A DNA stretch of 64,000 nt, taken from positions 35,312,001 to 35,376,000 of the forward strand of contig NC_073340.2 in NCBI RefSeq assembly GCF_027580225.2, written 5' to 3'. A program made the position numbers and the translations under genes. Positions 24,280 to 35,600 of the stretch are shown in pieces (position 1 is the stretch's first letter; every line of letters starts with the position of its first letter). The notes below the pieces were generated by a model. It had not been told where the DNA came from. It saw only the letters and a list, made by a program, of their open reading frames with translations, and made no database searches. This DNA is from Misgurnus anguillicaudatus. Lineage: Eukaryota > Chordata > Actinopteri > Cypriniformes > Cobitidae.

Positions 24280-25975
24280 ATGTCCAGGGTTAAAAAAGTT
24301 GGGAATTTTTAAGGCTGGAAACTTTTAACGTGAGTTAACATGAATATATGGGGAATTAACAGCCATTTATGGGGAATTAATGAAAAATATATGGGGAATT
24401 AACAGGAATATATGGGGAAAATACGGGGATTCACGGGAATATACAGGGAATTAACTGGAATATACGGGGAATTAACTGGAATATACGGGGAATTAACTGG
24501 GATATACGGGAAATTAACTGGAATATACGGGGAATTAACTGGAATATACGGGGAATTAACTGGAATATACGGGGAATTAATGGAAAATATGGGAATAACC
24601 TGGGAATTTGAAAAAATGCAGTGGTCAATTACAGCATTCTGACAAACTGCATCCAGGGTTGCAAAATTCTGGGACTTTTCAAGGCTGCAAACTTTCCATG
24701 GGAATTAAAGGCGGAGTCCACGATGTTTGAAAAACGGTTTGGAGAAGGAAAGGGCCGACTACCAAAACACACTTATAGCCAATCAAATCAAATCAAATGC
24801 CGGGTTGCGTATGTGTGGGGCGGGTCTATCAACAGAAGGTCCAGATTCTATTGGGGTACGGGCGTGTTTGTTTGGGTGATTTTAAATATCAACATTGGCT
24901 TTCAAACATCATGGACTCCGCCTTTAACAGGAATTAACGTAAATTAACATGAGTTAACGTAAATATATGGGGAATTAACAGCCATTTATGGGGAATTTTT
25001 TTATGAAAAATATATGGGGAATTATATGGGGATTAACGGGAATATACAGGGAATTAATGGGAAAATATGGGAATAAACTGGGAATTTAGAAAATGCAGAG
25101 TTGCCTATAACAGAGTTGCCTTTGTGGTCAATTACAGCATCCTGACAAACTGCATGTCCTGGATTACAAAATTCTGGGACTTCTCAAGGCTGGAAACTTT
25201 CCATGGGAATTAACAGGAATATATGGGGAATTATTTGGGGATTAACGGGAATATATACAGGGATTAACGGGAATATACAAGGGATTCACAGGAATATACC
25301 GGGATTAACAGGAATATATATCCCCGTATATTCTCAGAACCCTATAGAAATTAACTGGAATATACGGGGAATTAACAGGAAAATATGAGAATAAACTGGG
25401 AATTTGAAAAAATGCAGTTGCATATAACAGGGAACTTAAATGTAGTAAAAAATCTTGCAGCATAATTTTATTTAAAACAACAAAATTTAATGCAATTTCG
25501 GCTGAATTTCTACCCGGCACATCCCTCAGTCACATGCACACAGCACACTATGTACTGAAGGGCCATTGAGGCCACACCCCCTGTTGTACTTGCATTCTTC
25601 CAGAACATGCACATATCATTTATTGAATCCTGCACACAAAATAATGTCCATCTTTGCATGTATTTACATGTATGTAAATTATAAACATTTGTTCAAAGCT
25701 TCCTTGTGTTCATATTAGAATGATTTCTGAAAGGCTTTTGATCAAATAAATTTAGGCTTAATGAGCGCAAGTATTAGGATTCTTCAAAATTTATATAACC
25801 TTGCATGCATGTCTGCATATGAACCAAACAAAATGTTTATTTATATTTGGATATGATATAGTTTATATAAATTCCCTAAATTTTTAAATAATTTTCATAC
25901 ATTTCCATTAAATTTCCAGTTTCCATAAAAAGTTTTTGGAAATTTACCAGAAACGTTCCACCCATTTGCAACCCT
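24280..25975. repeat. GGGGAATTAAC minisatellite-bearing repeat, in two blocks
   Basis: Units of about 20 bp (TGGAATATACGGGGAATTAA and variants) are tandem at 24340-24600 and again, more degenerate, at 24925-25400. Each block is preceded by wording such as AGGGTTGCAAAATTCTGGGA and the whole ends CATTTGCAACCCT, suggesting a parent element with AGGGTTGCAAA ends. The open frames encoding YGELTGI repeats are artefacts. A separate element is inserted at 24709-24923. Confidence 0.8.
24709..24923. mobile_element. 215-bp TTAA MITE nested in the minisatellite
   Basis: Ends AGGCGGAGTCCACGATGTTT and AAACATCATGGACTCCGCCT are inverted with one mismatch, and TTAA flanks both sides (24705-24708, 24924-24927). 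The host repeat wording resumes directly after it. Confidence 0.93.
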
Positions 25976-26637
25976 AGCTAAAATCAAAACTTAAAATAGC
26001 TACAAGCTCTTTAAATTGCACATAAAAAATGTAATAAGCATTCTCCATATTGTTTTCTACCTCAATTCAATGTCAAGAAATGAATTTTAAAGGCTCTGAT
26101 AACACCTGCTGTCGGCATTATGAAAACTTGATAGTCTCATCCAAACACCTGCAGCACTTTTTCAAGGTGAGCTGCAGCACATCAGACATCAGCAACACAT
26201 AATACACACATCAGCTCAAAACAACACACTTCAAACACAAACTGAACATAATCTGAATAAATTATTCACACAAACATCATGCATCAGAACATCAGTCTTA
26301 AATCTCTGAGTTATGACCTCAATGTCCTAGCATGATCAACTGGTTGACTCTTACAACCTCACTGAAGAACTTGCAGCATTATTTTCCAGCAAAAAGATAT
26401 AAACCCAGTTCCTAACATTAGTACCACATTAATATTTAATGTTTGCATTTAGGGCCGTGTGTATAATGTCCTTTGAGACATGCAATCTCAGGCCACATCT
26501 CAAAAGAAATCAACAGGATTTTTAACAAACACTGATTTAAGCGTTTCTGCATGCAACATGCAGCACAATCACAAATGCGTATCATACTCAGATCTAAATA
26601 TAACCCAGCAGATATGCAAAAAAACACAAACTCTCAC
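25976..26637. other. Non-coding psd intron sequence
   Basis: Nothing recognised apart from AT-rich intron sequence downstream of the candidate first exon of psd. Confidence 0.5.
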
Positions 26638-26900
26638 CGGGGACTCAGGTGCAGGGATGAATGGATGGATACAGGAATGCGGTCCGTGCTGCTGTTACTG
26701 CAGTCCGCGTGCGCACATCGTCATCATCATCATCCTCTTCATCTCTATCATCCAGGCTCTTTAACTGGGTTTGTAGATCTGAAGTGGACTGGTTCACGCC
26801 ACTGTCCTGCATTCGTGTTTTACGGGAAGGATACGGAGAGTACAGAGTGTGTTTGTAACTCAGAGTCGCGCATTGGCGTGAGAGCGCACACACGCGCATA
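26638..26900 (-). promoter_or_regulatory. psd: GC-rich candidate first exon and promoter (psd 5' exon?)
   Basis: This is the most GC- and CpG-rich stretch in the left half of the window. On the minus strand it ends at a good donor, CCCCG/GTGAGAGT, at 26638. An ATG at 26812 opens a 55-codon frame (MQDSGVNQ..., with an Asp/Glu run) that stops just before the donor, so it would be an upstream ORF in a 5' UTR and not the protein start. It is the only promoter-like site upstream of psd in the window, about 21 kb from the ATG exon. The link to psd is inferred from orientation and position. Confidence 0.5.
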
Positions 26901-27640
26901 CACTCGCACCCGCCCCGCCGGTAACTACGCGCTACCGCACTACTCCTATTAATCGTGCAGTGTGTGCCAAAACTCTTGCTGTTTCATATTAGATAAAGTT
27001 TCATTCCCTCCAGGTGGCGCTTGGTGGCTCAAAAAACCCAAAGCCTTCATTGGAATAAAGTAACATATAGATTGCGCAGAGTAAGGGAATGGAAATTATT
27101 GAACAATTCAAGCACAACTAATTAACTCATCATTGCGTTTTATATAAACTTTATGTGGACTTTTCATGATTACTTTATTTTGATATCTATCTTACTGTCT
27201 GTTTCCTGTGCATACATTAGGAATGAAAAGTTAATTCATTTAAAATAAATAGCCTACATTAATTAAAACCGTTCATGTTTGTGAAGGTCATTCATATAAC
27301 ATAACTTACGGGACACTAAGTCACGCCCATTTTGACACCTGTTTTATCTTAATATCTTTTCTAAATGCTAACTCTATTTCTAGATCTAGTATGTAAGCAG
27401 TGCGTAGTGTTCAATGTTCGGTGCGCGCACTCGTGCTGAATCCAGTGACAGGTGTGACAGATTTTTAGGTCGAGTCTCAACAGAGACCCAAACGTAAAAC
27501 ACGTCTGACCTCATACTATTAAAATAAAGGTCAGTGTGATGTTTCACCGCTGGTAATGTTTTCAATTTTTAATTCTAATTAATTAACACACAAGACCTGC
27601 AAAACAAGTTCTGTCTCGTGCATCATGGAAAATTAAAGGG
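26901..27640. other. Intergenic; upstream flank of the candidate psd promoter
   Basis: Holds the GC-rich flank to about 26950, then AT-rich sequence with nothing recognised. Confidence 0.45.
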
Positions 27641-27830
27641 ATAGTTCACCTAAAAATAAAAATTCTGTCATCATTTACTTACCCTCGAGATGTTACAGAC
27701 CTGTATAAATTATTTTGAAGATATTTTGAGCAATGTTTAACCAAACCGTTTCTAAGCACCATAGACGTGACCACTGACTGTCATAGTATTTATTTATCCT
27801 ACTATGGAAGTCAGTGTGCTCCTGTTTCTA
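27637..27830. repeat. Left-end fragment of a TTAA-type element
   Basis: Starts TTAAAGGGATAGTTCACC, continues TTCTGTCATCATTTACTTAC, wording I recognise as one of the commonest cyprinid DNA-transposon ends. A right end with inverted wording was not found. Confidence 0.7.
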
Positions 27831-30041
27831 CTTCATTACAATTATCTTACTCTGTTGGTCTGTCTGTCTGTCTATTATCCATAAATCCATCCATCCAGTG
27901 TTCGAATTATGTCAAAGATTATGGGGGTACCCTACCTGAGCCCCTCTATAGGGTCGTCGCTGTGATTTTACAAAGTAAGATGTGATCCTGGATCAAACAT
28001 TTTTTCCTAAACATTTTTACCCCTCAAATTATGGCACACTAACATTAGGGAGCACTCACAATATCTAAACCAAGCCCTAGTCTGGATGTGTGAAATAATA
28101 GTTTAAGATTTTTTTAAAAGCTCCTTACTCAATCCTAAATCCAAATCTAACAATCTGTCAATTACTCCAGAAAACAGCATGAAGCGCACTTAAAAGTTTA
28201 TATTTATTTCAGACAAAAACCTTTTGGATTACTTTATGCGAAATTGGGACAAATGATGGACAGTATCGCTTTGTGGCAGCGCAGGACGTGAATTTTAAAT
28301 TCATGTAGTATTTTAATTTTAACAAAAATGCATATAGGACGTCCCCCCTTAATTTGAACACTGCATCATCTATCAATCTAGTAAAGTGCACTCTGGTGGT
28401 TTTTGATTGCAATGAAAGCCTGCTTGTCAATCATCGCAACAACACATCCAATTAGTCGACTTGCAAGACTTTATAATTTCTCAGAACTTTGCATAAAACA
28501 ATTATGCACTTAATAATTTACAACCGCACATTTGTAACAAGTGCTCAAAAAATAAAAATAATAAAAAACATAGCAAGCATAATGTGCAAACATCAATTAA
28601 TGTTGTGATACTGTAAAAACATGTTAATGAAAAATAATCAAAAACAAAACAAAAATCCAAGCAAAACAAAACTGCCCTGTTGTCTTTATACTTATTGAAA
28701 TATTCAGAATAAAGCTACAGATATAATATAGTGGTCCTAAAAGACCCCCAGCTTGTAAAATAAGCACACTGTTACACTTTCTGATTATTATTTTTCAAGT
28801 TCTGCTCATTTTTGATCTTCATAAAATATTATCAAAGGAACTTGATTTGTTGAACATTTGTCTTACTTGAACAAACACTTTTTGTGTAATAAATGAGAAA
28901 CAAAAGGGCAAATTTACCCTAAATCGAAAAGTTGGAAACATCATTTGATTGTTTTTCACTTGAGTTCTTATGAATTGATTGAAATGCAAAAATAAAAAAG
29001 AATCAAAGTTGTTGAATTCTTTAAATGGCAGCACATTATTTTCCATTTTTAAAGTAATGGAAATAAAATCAACACATCTACTAGTGTGCATTTTGTAAAC
29101 CATAAATGTTCCCTGGATTCATTTTTGTAAGAATTGCCTTCCTGTTTTTTGATTTGTAAAATAAAGCAGAGAGGAAATGAGAGGTAATATTGCTGGGGGT
29201 TGTGGTTGTGGTTAATCCATCAAATGTATTGAAAAGTGCAAGTATTTTCAGTATTTCATAAGTGCAAAATTATACAGCATTTGGTTTCTGCACAAAAACA
29301 AAAAGCTGCATAAATAAATAAGATCTATTTTTTTCCATCATTCTTCCGTGTCTGAATGCTAAAACACACAAAATCAAACAAGCACTTGTGGATTTCATGT
29401 CCAGTGATATTGCATTGGTGTAAAAATGTGCGTGTTCAAAAGTCAGTCTATTCCAGAGATCATGGACGAGAGAATTCCTATAAAACAAAACAATACATTA
29501 ATACAGAAATCTACTCATTTTCATTAATGCAGTTTCATGAATCTGTATAAAATGTTTATCTGACTTAATCTGAAATGAGTTCATTACAGTTGTGAATTTA
29601 AAGTCAACATGAAACATCTATTGTGAGAAATATTTTAAAGCTGCGTAGCTATGAATTGAAATATTTGGCAAGATTTTACCAGAGTAAAATTACTTACAAT
29701 AGTCTAAAAATAACTATTTGCAATTGTTTAACATTCCTAAATAGCCTGCAAAGCCTAGGGGGAGTCAGCAAAGCATGAGATGAAAGATTACAAGGTCAAC
29801 ATTTATCTGCAATGATGCACACTAGCGCTGCACTGTAATGAAGAACAATGCAATAACTTGTTAAATAAAATGATATACAACACAATAATGCTTTAAATTT
29901 CTAAAATCCATTTAAATTATATAAGAATATACTTAACTGAAAATTATAAACCAGCATCCCTAAATAAAGTATCCCTCGCTCTGTCTCACTATTCTCTCTG
30001 GTGTTTGCATCGACCTAAAACTTTGCTTATACATAACCTTG
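27831..30041. other. Intergenic sequence
   Basis: AT-rich. Short open frames on both strands carry no recognisable domains and no element ends are seen. Confidence 0.5.
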
Positions 30042-30296
30042 TTAAAGTGACACTTTGTAGTTTTTCAAACTTCATAATATATTTTCAAGACCCTAAAATA
30101 GGTTGAATATCATGTCCACCATAGCCTGACGGGGTCTGTATCGCTTTTACTCGTACTTTTAAACTTGGGGTTTCGGGTAGTAACCTACAAAACTACAAAA
30201 AACTACAAAAATCTGCTTTACGGCATACGTCACTTTCTCCACTTCCTCAAATTCGGACGTGAGAGCGCAACTATTTATTTTTCTGATGTTTTTGTC

Positions 30297-30905
30297 ATGG
30301 CCGAAGCAGCAACTAAAAAGAAACCCAAGGTTTTGTCAGAGGAGACCAGAAAGAGAAAAGGGGAGAGTGACAGAATAAAAAGAAGGACGAGGATCAATTA
30401 TATTGGGCCAGGGTTCGCTCGCTGGCGTGAACTAAAGAAGGAGGAGGGGTTTCTGACCGATCCTGACTTGGCCCTAATCCTTTTGTACTAGTAAGTAATG
30501 TTATAATGCTTGCATATAAAAGTCCTGTCTGGTGCCCGAACACTATTTTTACGTTTATTTTACTGGAGGCTACTTGGAGAGTTTAGAGAGAGGCTTATAT
30601 CACGTGACATTGTGGCGCCGTGGTGGCGTCATGGACCTGCGACATGGGCGATCCGGGTTCGATTCCCCTTGAAGGCAATATTTTTTAAATATAAACTTTG
30701 ACCAAGCGACCACCGTTATAACTGGCTTGTAAACGTGAGCTACACGATCTTTTGGCGTTTGAAAAAAATAAAACCCATGAAATTATTTTATATGACCCAT
30801 GACATGCTGTAAGGTACACTTTGTGACTTAAAAAGTTGTCTTCTTTTCCTTTGCGACAGTGCTGCGGCGCTTGTGGCCTCTAGGGGCGCTAGACGTGAAA
30901 AATAG
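30297..30905 (+). CDS. 79-residue basic protein, two exons, inside a TTAA element
   Basis: Exon 1 is 30297-30490: the ATG has a strong context (GTCATGG) and the frame reads to a consensus donor TA/GTAAGT. Exon 2 is 30860-30905, after a strong acceptor with a long pyrimidine tract (TTCTTTTCCTTTGCGACAG). Joining restores a TAT codon and the frame continues AAALVASRGARREK to TAG, 25 bp before the element end. The protein is lysine/arginine-rich in its first half (KRKGESDRIKRR, NLS-like), then FARWRELKKEEGFLTDPDLAL, an amphipathic helix-like stretch. I recall similar RWREL-containing peptides in fish repeats but cannot name a family. Without splicing the frame stops at the donor. It could be a captured host exon pair or an element gene; whether it is expressed is unknown. 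Confidence 0.45.
30612..30690 (+). repeat. tRNA-like stretch with a polymerase III B box
   Basis: GTGGCGCCGTGGTGGCGTC resembles an A box and GGGTTCGATTCCCC a B box about 40 bp later. It lies in the intron of the small ORF. No cloverleaf with a proper acceptor stem is evident, so it is a SINE head or tRNA relic and not a tRNA gene. Confidence 0.45.
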
Positions 30906-30935
30906 TGGCCAAAAAGTTACATGGTGTGCCTTTAA

Positions 30936-31526
30936 AGTACTACAGTAATTCAGCTATATTTTTTAAAAAAAAATTGTCAACCAAACCCCATTGACCTAAA
31001 TAATTTCTTCAATTACCCCTTGAAAATTTAGGTAAATATTTAAATAATTTATTAGTACATTTGCATGTTTAACGTTAAAGATGTTTATTTTTTCTTTCGT
31101 TTTACAGTTTTTATCAGTATTATTTTACATAGTTAATGTTATTAGTACCTGGACCTTACTATTATTGGACCTTTATCTTATAATTTTCTTTTTTTTTGGT
31201 ACATAAAACATATCTGTCCATTTGGCATGAGTTCTCAGTTTTCATATTGTAGTGTTATGTTATGGTCACATGACATGCAGATTATATATTTTTTTATATA
31301 AAGTAATGTTTTACATGTTATGATTTGATGGTTATTAATCAATCAACTCACGAACCCCCTGCAATTCCCTCCAGACCCACCAGGGGTTCGCGGACCCCGG
31401 TTTGGGAAAACCTAGCATTGCAGTATGCATATTGTAGTGAGCACTTTTATTATTTCGGTAATTTCATTATTTCTTGCAGCCCTAATGCACACGAAATCAG
31501 TGTACACAACAAACTATTAAAGTACA
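30936..31526. other. Intergenic sequence
   Basis: AT-rich. The wording CGAACCCCCTGCAATTCCCTC near 31352 may be a repeat relic; nothing firm. Confidence 0.45.
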
Positions 31527-31530
31527 TTAA

Positions 31531-31861
31531 CTCTTTCCCTGCCACCGTTTTTATAAAAAGTTGCCAGCCAGCACCAGTATTTTTTATGAAGTTTAATTCC
31601 TTCCATAAAATGTTCTTCTTTAAATATACAAACATACTACATATCAAATGAAAGAACAGACCCCTCTGCTTTCAAAAAACTTTAATCCTATTTGTTCATT
31701 TGTTTTCTTTTTTCACCTCTCAAATATGGGTAGGTATTTCTCGTGTAAGAGCGCCGCTTAGTGGATAATAGCGGAAATATGGATTGCCGTAAAAACTCGT
31801 CCATGGCGGGGAAACATTTTCTCTTAATTGACGAGATAACTTGTCAATTTTGGGGAAAGAG
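31531..31861. mobile_element. CTCTTTCCCTGCCA-type MITE, copy 2, TTAA-flanked
   Basis: Same family as 9446-9952 with an internal deletion. TTAA lies on both sides (31527-31530 and 31862-31865); the right TTAA is also the left target site of the next element. Confidence 0.85.
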
Positions 31862-31865
31862 TTAA

Positions 31866-32588
31866 AGGAATAGTCTACACATTTTCAATATTAAAATATG
31901 TTATTACCTTAACTAAGAATTGTTGATACATCCCTCTATCATCTGTGTGCGTGCACGTAAGCGCTGGAGCGCGCTGCGACACTTCGATAGCATTTAGCTT
32001 AGCCCCATTCATTCAATTGTACCATTTAGAGATAAAGTTAGAAGTGACCAAACACATCAACGTTTTTCCTATTTAAGACGAGTAGTTATACGAGCAAGTT
32101 TGGTGGTACAAAATAAAACGTAGCGCTTTTCTAAGCGGATTTAAAAGAGGAACTATATTTTATGGCGTAATAGCACTTTTGGGAGTACTTCGACTCGCCT
32201 GAAAAGTCCGCTCCCCTTCTCACTCTCATAATGGGAGAGGGAGGGTGTTACTGCGCCGAGTCGAAGTACTCCCAAAAGTGCTATTACGCCATAAAATATA
32301 GTTCCTCTTTTAAATCCGCTTAGAAAAGCGCTACGTTTTATTTTGTACCACCAAACTTGCTCGTATAACTACTCGTCTTAAATAGGAAAAACGTTGATGT
32401 GTTTGGTCACTTCTAACTTTATCTCTAAATGGTACCATTGAATGAATGGGGCTAAGCTAAATGCTATCGAAGCGTCGCAGCGCGCTCCAGCGCTTACGTG
32501 CACGCACACAGATGATAGAGGGATGTATCAACAATTCTTAGTTAAGGTAATAACATATTTTAATTTTGAAAATGAGTAGACTATTCCT
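31866..32588. mobile_element. 723-bp foldback (palindromic) TTAA element, copy A
   Basis: Two arms of about 330 bp are nearly perfect inverted repeats, from AGGAATAGTCTACACATTTT to AAAATGAGTAGACTATTCCT, around a short centre near 32200-32260. TTAA flanks it at 31862-31865 and 32589-32592. It lies immediately downstream of the fbxl15 stop codon (32635), so it may fall in that gene's 3' UTR. Copy B is in an fbxl15 intron. Confidence 0.95.
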
Positions 32589-32634
32589 TTAAGGTGATGA
32601 TGTGGAAGTTAGTTCTGGTCTATTATCTCACCTG

Positions 32635-35600
32635 TTAAATCTGCAAGTTAATAAATGGAGCAAATCCCACAACGTCTTGGAGCAGCACTAGCGCCCTCTG
32701 CAGTGGAGGTTCCACATCAATCTCTACATTACGTCGACGGAGGACACCGAGACTGGACTCTGTTACGTTGTGACAGTGGTTGACTTTAAGAGACTGAAGT
32801 TTGGGGCAGTACTCCGCCAGTGTCCTGCAAAGTGCAAACACACGATTAATAAAAAATATTTCTTATCAATCGGAACCAGTAACAATGAAAATCATGACCC
32901 CATAATGTGGTGTTTCTGAAGAAATAATTTTTGCACTTTAGTTTCAATAAAAGTTTGCACACCTGATAGCTTCATTTCGTACTCGTAAGCAGCCAGTAAG
33001 GTCCAGACTCTCCAGCTCTCTACACCGTTTGGCCACTTCCTCCACAGACGTGTCTGTAATGTTTGCATTAACCGCCACGGATAGCGAACGCAGCGCCGGA
33101 CACTTTCCAGCCACATAGCACACGGCATCATCCTTCAGCTGTCTGCAGGCGGTCAGATCCAGCGAGCGCAGGTCCGAGCAATGATCCGCCAAACTGCGCA
33201 GAGCCAAGACGTCAACCCATTCGCAGTGAGCGAGGCTCAGGTGCTGCAGACGCGGGCAGCTGAGAGACACGGCTACCAGGGCGTGACGGCTCAGGTGGAC
33301 GCAGCCACGCATGTCCACGCGCAGCATTTTCTGGTTCTGACCGATCACGGGCAGCAGCTCTTTATCGGTGATCCAATCAGAACAGTTATTGATGCAGAGA
33401 TGATGGAGAACTTGATTGTTATGAAGCATGGAGCAGAAAGCTTCTTTGGGAATGTGAGGTCCGGTCTGAGGAGAAATACAAGGAGAGTACATTAAAAATG
33501 TGCTAAAATAAGGATCGATTTTGCTAATTAAGCTAATCATGTACCCCAATTTGCAATGGTAATTTGCTTGATCTTGTCAGATTTCAGATGTCAATTTACT
33601 ACATCCAGGAAATCATCTTTTGTTAAAACAATGAAAGATCAAACTGCAGAGAGCCTCCAGTCAAAAAAAGGGAACGCTGCGGGGCTAAAACAAAAGTTAT
33701 TATCAGCAGGGCTTTTCAACACTTGAACGGATTAAAATACTGACACAGAGATGACTTTACCCCATGAACAGGCAAGACTTCCAAGCAGGCCTGTTGCCAA
33801 GGGGGGGCATTAGGGGGCAGTGCCCCCCCCCAGATGAAAAAGCGTGCCCTTTTAATCGTATGGTCAATCTTATTATTTAAGACAAAAAAATATGAGGTGA
33901 ACTTAAGCACTTTAGTATGAGTGCTCTCGCTCTCCCTCGTTCAATAAACACTCTCTTCAGTAGTATTTAACCACAGGAAAGGACCTGCTGATCTCTACAA
34001 TGGTAACTTGACAAAAATTTAACCAGATCATTTTACACATTATTACATTAAACGTAATAATATAAAACATAATAATATTTATAGTAAAACATCTCCAAAA
34101 TAGCCCCTGTAATCCTTTCTAAGACTCACCTAATTATTTATTCAAATACAACAGCCAATGGCAAGTCTCCAGCAGCATACCTTACAATACATTTATATTT
34201 TGTTTTGGATGTTATGCTTATTAAAATAAAAGAGTTTTGTTGTAGTATAGTACATAGTAGATATAAATGATATAAGATGGTTATACACAGTAAGCATACA
34301 GTATAGGTTTATATATTACTCATTATTCATTCAACGCAGCTGGGCATTGTAAGCAGTCTCCAAATCAAATTTCAGCTCATTCTGCTCATGTCTGAGAAAA
34401 ACTTACAGGCAAAAATCTATTTGAGAGTAAAGATTAAGTTCTTATGAGATGTTATTTAAGGTGAGTACACTTTAATGTGCTACAGATCACATTTGTTTAA
34501 TTGCTACCTGGTATGTATTGTTACTATTATTGCGTTTTTGGAAGTGAAGACTTTTGTTATATCGTGTATAGGCGTGAGGTCTCTTATCTGTTTTATTGTC
34601 ATTGTAGACTGGACAGCCTTGTATTGGTCTATTTCAAATGAGTTTTAGTGGTTCAGTCTGTTTCTCGCTTTATGAAGTGTGCCCCCCAATGAAAACAAAA
34701 TTCCTCCCTGTATCTTCTGCCGACGGCCCTGCATCCAAGCTCAAATATTTGTGTTGAAACATTTAAGTTTTTATTTAGTCAAAACAAATAGATATATATT
34801 AATAGATATATAACTTCTAGGACTTTAAAAAATGTACTTTTAACTGTAGTCAGGTAGATGTATATTGACAGATTCACTCAAAAACATTGTAGCTAGGCGC
34901 AGCACAATGCACATACCATAGACTGTAAAAAAAAAAAAAAAGAAGAACAACGACGAGACGCCACTTCCTTCCATTGTAATGAACTGAACGTAAAATTTCT
35001 GACGATGGCCGCTGACATGTTACACAAAAACGTCAGTTTGGAGCTAGGGCATGCGCAGAAGGAATCGTCCATGGAGCTCGGAGGCGGAGCCGCGCTAACA
35101 AACTTCTGTCCAAAGGCTCACGCATCCAATTCAACCACGACCCTTGAACGTCTCATTTGACAAGCTTGCTAAAATAAGGTAAGTTAAATACAACTCATTT
35201 TGTCATTGTGAAATAACTTAGAAATCAAAAATTAATAGTTTTATCTTCAATCTTCCCTCGCAGCTGTCAATCATAAATGTCAATCATAACGACACACAAA
35301 AAATGAAACTTATCACAAGAAATCAACAACTGAACATATATCAGCCTGATAACAACTTCCTTAGAGGACCAAAACAATCTTTTGGAAAATTTTATTGGAA
35401 GTGTAATTTTTTTTGACCCCGTTCGTTTTCGTTTATGACTTGTACTGCAGCCAGCCACCAGGGGGCGTTCAAAGAGCCAGCAGCTTCACTTTTTAGGATG
35501 TATGAGGCACACCCGGCACACAGAGAAAATTACTCCACAAATAACTGCAATTTGACAGTTCAAACAGAGATGGCAATAGAGAGGCAAAAGTTTTGGATTA

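Larger units (their letters stand above)
30046..30931 (+). mobile_element. 886-bp TTAA element carrying a two-exon small ORF
   Basis: Flanked by TTAA at 30042-30045 and 30932-30935. Ends are imperfectly inverted: AGTGACACTTTGTAGTTTTT on the left and AAAAGTTACATGGTGTGCCT on the right. Inside are a small intron-containing reading frame and a tRNA-like stretch, listed separately. The TTAA target fits piggyBac-, Kolobok- or Sola3-type transposition; the ends do not start CCC as piggyBac ends do. Confidence 0.82.

Noticed and set aside
30612..30690. Functional tRNA gene
   Set aside because: A good B box but no credible acceptor stem, anticodon arm or terminator pairing.
33181..33495. 104-codon plus-strand frame
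   Set aside because: Antisense shadow of the LRR exon of fbxl15, where the minus strand shows clear repeats and splice sites.
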